Program-made: the position numbers and the translations under genes | Source: a virus | Virus record (IMG/VR): IMGVR_UViG_3300025120_000285 | Span: 1-32,166 of that record | Length of the DNA: 32,166 nt | Direction: 5' to 3' (one strand) | The notes under the pieces: generated by a model | What the model saw: only the letters and a program-made list of their open reading frames with translations | Databases searched by the model: none | What the model was told of the DNA's origin: nothing | Part shown: in pieces, positions 30,262-32,166 of the stretch | Layout: every line of letters starts with the position of its first letter | How positions within the stretch are numbered: position 1 is the first letter of the stretch

Positions 30262-30643
30262 GAAGTACCTATCTGGTTCAAGCAATCGGGAGGCGAGAGC
30301 CGAATCCATTGAAAAGGGTAAGGAGGCGTATAAGAAAGGAGAGAAGCTCCCCGACAGCTACTTCAAAGAAAGACAGGAGTATAAGAAAGGAGGTAAGGTG
30401 AAAACAGGTAAGGGTGCCAAGGAAGGTAAGAAGCCTCTCAACGCAGCCACCATTGCTTCACTCAAGAAGAAGGCTAGTTCATCCGGCAAGTCACTCTCTA
30501 CTCTTAAGAAGGTATACCGTCGGGGCCAAGGGGCCTACCTTTCTAGTGGCAGTCGCCCCAAGACTAGCATGGCTGCATGGGCTATGGGCAGGGTCAACAG
30601 CTACATCAAAGGCTCGAAGAAGCACGATACAGACTTGCGATAA
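30221..30643 (+). CDS. DUF5824-like basic protein with KKGGK motif (140 aa)
   Basis: The 140-residue product has an N-terminal KKDKKTGLPEKYLSG block, a central EYKKGGKVKTGKG motif, and a C-terminal block KVYRRGQGAYLSSGSRP followed by AWAMGRVNSYI and DTDL. The last block follows the pattern I associate with DUF5824, a small family in phages and large eukaryotic viruses with no known function. The KKGGK motif is shared with other proteins of this phage. Strongly basic, so a virion or DNA-associated role is plausible but inferred. Confidence 0.8.
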   Translation: MRAVKKDKKTGLPEKYLSGSSNREARAESIEKGKEAYKKGEKLPDSYFKERQEYKKGGKVKTGKGAKEGKKPLNAATIASLKKKASSSGKSLSTLKKVYRRGQGAYLSSGSRPKTSMAAWAMGRVNSYIKGSKKHDTDLR

Positions 30644-30676
30644 TTTTATTAGATTTGTAATCTCAACAAGAACGAT

Positions 30677-30973
30677 ATGCCAACAGCAAAAAAGAAGGCC
30701 AAAACCTACAAGACTTACGCCGCCGGCGGTAAAGTCAACGAGATGAGTTTTGACCAAGTCAAGGAGAGTCTACAGAACGGCTCATTGAAACTCGCTAAGA
30801 AGTCCTTCGCCTACGGAGGTAAGATGTACAAGCAGGGTGGTAAGCCCGATTACATCGACATTGATGGTGACGGCAACAAGACCGAATCTATGAAGCAGGC
30901 TTCCAAGCAGGCCAAGACCCCTAAGGCTAATAAGGGGATGATGTTCAAGCGTAAGAAGAAGGCTAAGAAGTAA
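30677..30973 (+). CDS. Small basic protein with GG motifs and EF-hand-like loop (98 aa)
   Basis: The 98-residue product is Lys-rich, with three GG motifs (AAGGK, YGGKM, KQGGK) and an EF-hand-like loop DIDGDGNKTESM (61-72). The loop has Asp at positions 1, 3 and 5 and Gly at 6 but lacks the usual position-12 acid. Its tail is very basic (KRKKKAKK). A TAGATTTG box (30650-30657) stands 19 nt before the start without a good -33 partner. It shares one base with the next start (TAATG). Probably a virion-associated protein, by neighbourhood and motif sharing. Confidence 0.8.
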   Translation: MPTAKKKAKTYKTYAAGGKVNEMSFDQVKESLQNGSLKLAKKSFAYGGKMYKQGGKPDYIDIDGDGNKTESMKQASKQAKTPKANKGMMFKRKKKAKK

Positions 30974-31467
30974 TGCACCTACAGGTTCTTAGGTTCTCAG
31001 ATAGTGGCGACTCCACCAACGGTATGTTGTGTGAGTTGCTTGCTGATGGCCGAGAGTTTCTGTGCTATACACTAGAGGACGAATCTCGCACTGTAAAGAA
31101 GAGAGGTGAGACGTGTATACCAGAAGGGACATACGATATCACACTACGAGAGGAGGGCGGGTTTGACGCTAAGTACTGCGAGCGGTTCCCCGACATCCAT
31201 GAGGGCATGCTCTGGGTGCGAGACGTCCCTAACTTTGAGTATATCCTTATCCACTGTGGTAACACAGACGAGCACACAGCAGGATGTCTTCTACTTGGTG
31301 ACAGCCAAGAGAACAACCAGCTCATGGAGAATGGATTTATTGGAAAATCAACACAGGCGTACAAGCGCGTCTACAGCAAAATTGTCAAAGCACTATCACA
31401 AGGAGAAGATGTACGTATCGAGTACATTGACCTCAATGATGTTATCATCGCAAAACTGAACCTATGA
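30973..31467 (+). CDS. DUF5675-like protein, possible peptidoglycan-active enzyme
   Basis: The 164-residue product follows the DUF5675 pattern: FLCYTLEDESR (29-39), GETCIPEGTYDI (45-56), EGMLWVRDVPNFEYILIH and GNTDEHTAGCLLLG. The IHCGN...H-T-A-G-C arrangement recalls the His and Cys of YkuD-type L,D-transpeptidases, so an action on cell-wall peptides is possible. No signal peptide or membrane span. It is the only candidate lysis enzyme I see, and it lies far from the holin in this window, although both are on the rightward strand. ATGA and TAATG overlaps join it to its neighbours. Confidence 0.82.
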   Translation: MHLQVLRFSDSGDSTNGMLCELLADGREFLCYTLEDESRTVKKRGETCIPEGTYDITLREEGGFDAKYCERFPDIHEGMLWVRDVPNFEYILIHCGNTDEHTAGCLLLGDSQENNQLMENGFIGKSTQAYKRVYSKIVKALSQGEDVRIEYIDLNDVIIAKLNL

Positions 31468-32003
31468 GAACTAAGAAGATGCAACAGGGCGGCATGCCCC
31501 CAATGAACAAGATGGGTCAACGTAAAGCGATGACCAACTCTGCAGCCAAGAAGCGTGGAGATACCTTCCGCGAACCAGAACATGGTGGCCCTTCTATGCC
31601 ACTAGCTGCTGATGTAGAACGTAACTTCACAGGCACCACAGCTATGGGTGACCCATACACGGCAACCCAAGATGTCATCGGAGGTATTGAAGTAACTACT
31701 CCCGGTCAACTCACGGGTTATGAGACTGTCTTTGACGCAGAAGGAAACCCCACCGGCCAAACAGCTATATACGCTGATGACACTACTGACACTGTTCAGG
31801 GTGTGATTGGCACTGAAGAAGCTCCTTCGGCTGAAGTTTCAGGTTCAGGTAGCGACCCGCTCCAAACAGGTGAGCAGGGTATGATGCTGAAGAAGAAGAA
31901 TATGAGAAAGGGCGGCTCTATGCAAGAGTTCGAGTCCGGAGGCTTCTCCGTCATGGACCCAGCGGACTTCGTCCGCATGTTGAGAGACAACAGAAAGAAG
32001 TAA
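31464..32003 (+). CDS. GG-motif protein (179 aa), paralogue-like to the next gene
   Basis: The 179-residue product begins MRTKKMQQGGMPPMNK and ends with KGGSMQEFESGGFSVMDPADFVRML, so it carries the recurring GG motifs at both ends. The middle is acidic and Thr/Gly-rich. The segment TFREPEHGG recurs as TFRDPEHGE at the start of the next gene, so the two are probably related. It starts in an ATGA overlap. Function unknown; virion-associated role inferred. Confidence 0.8.
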   Translation: MRTKKMQQGGMPPMNKMGQRKAMTNSAAKKRGDTFREPEHGGPSMPLAADVERNFTGTTAMGDPYTATQDVIGGIEVTTPGQLTGYETVFDAEGNPTGQTAIYADDTTDTVQGVIGTEEAPSAEVSGSGSDPLQTGEQGMMLKKKNMRKGGSMQEFESGGFSVMDPADFVRMLRDNRKK

Positions 32004-32006
32004 GCC

Positions 32007-32166
32007 ATGAAGCTGAAGAAGCTATCGGCAACCTTCCGCGACCCAGAGCACGGCGAGAAGGCTCGCCCGCTAGGCCCTGAGGTAAAGAAGCGCGGCACCA
32101 CGCAGGCCCGCGACGACTACTCCGCGTACCTACTATCCAACCAAAAGGCCAATGCACAGCCTTTGG
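32007..32166 (+). CDS. Hypothetical protein, 3' end outside window
   Basis: An open frame begins at the ATG at 32007, 3 nt after the previous stop, and runs off the window (53 residues visible). The N-terminus MKLKKLSATFRDPEHGEKARP and PEVKKRGTTQARDDYSAY resemble the middle of the preceding protein (TFREPEHGG, DVERNFTGTT). Basic and soluble so far. Confidence 0.75.
   Translation, partial: MKLKKLSATFRDPEHGEKARPLGPEVKKRGTTQARDDYSAYLLSNQKANAQPL

Noticed and set aside
1-32166. CRISPR array, insertion sequence or integration site
   Set aside because: No direct-repeat array with spacers, no transposase-like protein, no integrase and no tRNA-associated duplication were seen.

Overview
The window is a stretch of a tailed-phage genome that most likely infects a member of the Bacteroidota, probably a marine flavobacterium. 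Four things point to this host. The primase has a BT4734/VirE-type N-terminus. A phage-encoded secreted protein ends in what looks like a type IX secretion C-terminal signal. Several promoters match the Bacteroidota consensus (TTG, about 20 nt, TAnnTTTG). Start codons lack Shine-Dalgarno sequences and instead follow AT-rich leaders. No integrase or repressor was seen, so a lytic lifestyle is the simpler reading. Terminase, portal and capsid genes and a DNA polymerase are not in the window.

Layout. (1) 1-13213, rightward: three overlapping genes for large virion proteins, ending in a 3,425-residue polyvalent protein with a metallopeptidase motif, GNAT-like regions, an ADP-ribosyltransferase-like region and an LPD38-like C-terminus. 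By size and order they may be the equivalents of the T7 internal core (ejection) proteins. (2) 13185-15952, rightward: a holin followed by an envelope cassette. It holds a Cys-rich 44-residue protein, an outer-membrane barrel-like protein, a single-span membrane protein, an exported thioredoxin-fold protein lacking its cysteines, and a putative T9SS cargo protein. (3) 15967-16656, rightward: a Lys/Met/Gly-rich protein behind its own promoter. It converges with the leftward genes. (4) 22406 down to 16649, leftward: the replication and recombination module (ERF annealing protein, RecE-like exonuclease, SSB-like small protein, DnaA-domain-IV-like protein, Nmad1-like protein, primase-helicase, endonuclease-I-like resolvase, a second PD-(D/E)XK nuclease). 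(5) 28860 down to 22512, leftward: about 25 small, tightly overlapped, mostly unrecognised genes, including three membrane microproteins of 33-35 residues. (6) 28338-29830: two shrunken tRNA-like structures flanking one gene, about 800 nt without a convincing gene, and a normal tRNA-Arg(UCU). (7) 29844-29917: two divergent consensus promoters back to back, which probably launch the leftward and rightward transcription units. (8) 30091-32166, rightward: small basic proteins with GG motifs, a DUF5824-like protein and a DUF5675-like protein, continuing past the window end.

How it fits together: the divergent promoter region separates an early/middle leftward unit (takeover proteins, then DNA replication and recombination, seemingly using a host polymerase) from a rightward late unit (virion, lysis and envelope genes). 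If the genome is circular or permuted, the rightward genes at the two window ends would belong to one late unit. The most unusual parts are the tRNA-like elements with shared leader sequences, the exported envelope cassette, and start-proximal promoter boxes that suggest leaderless mRNAs.
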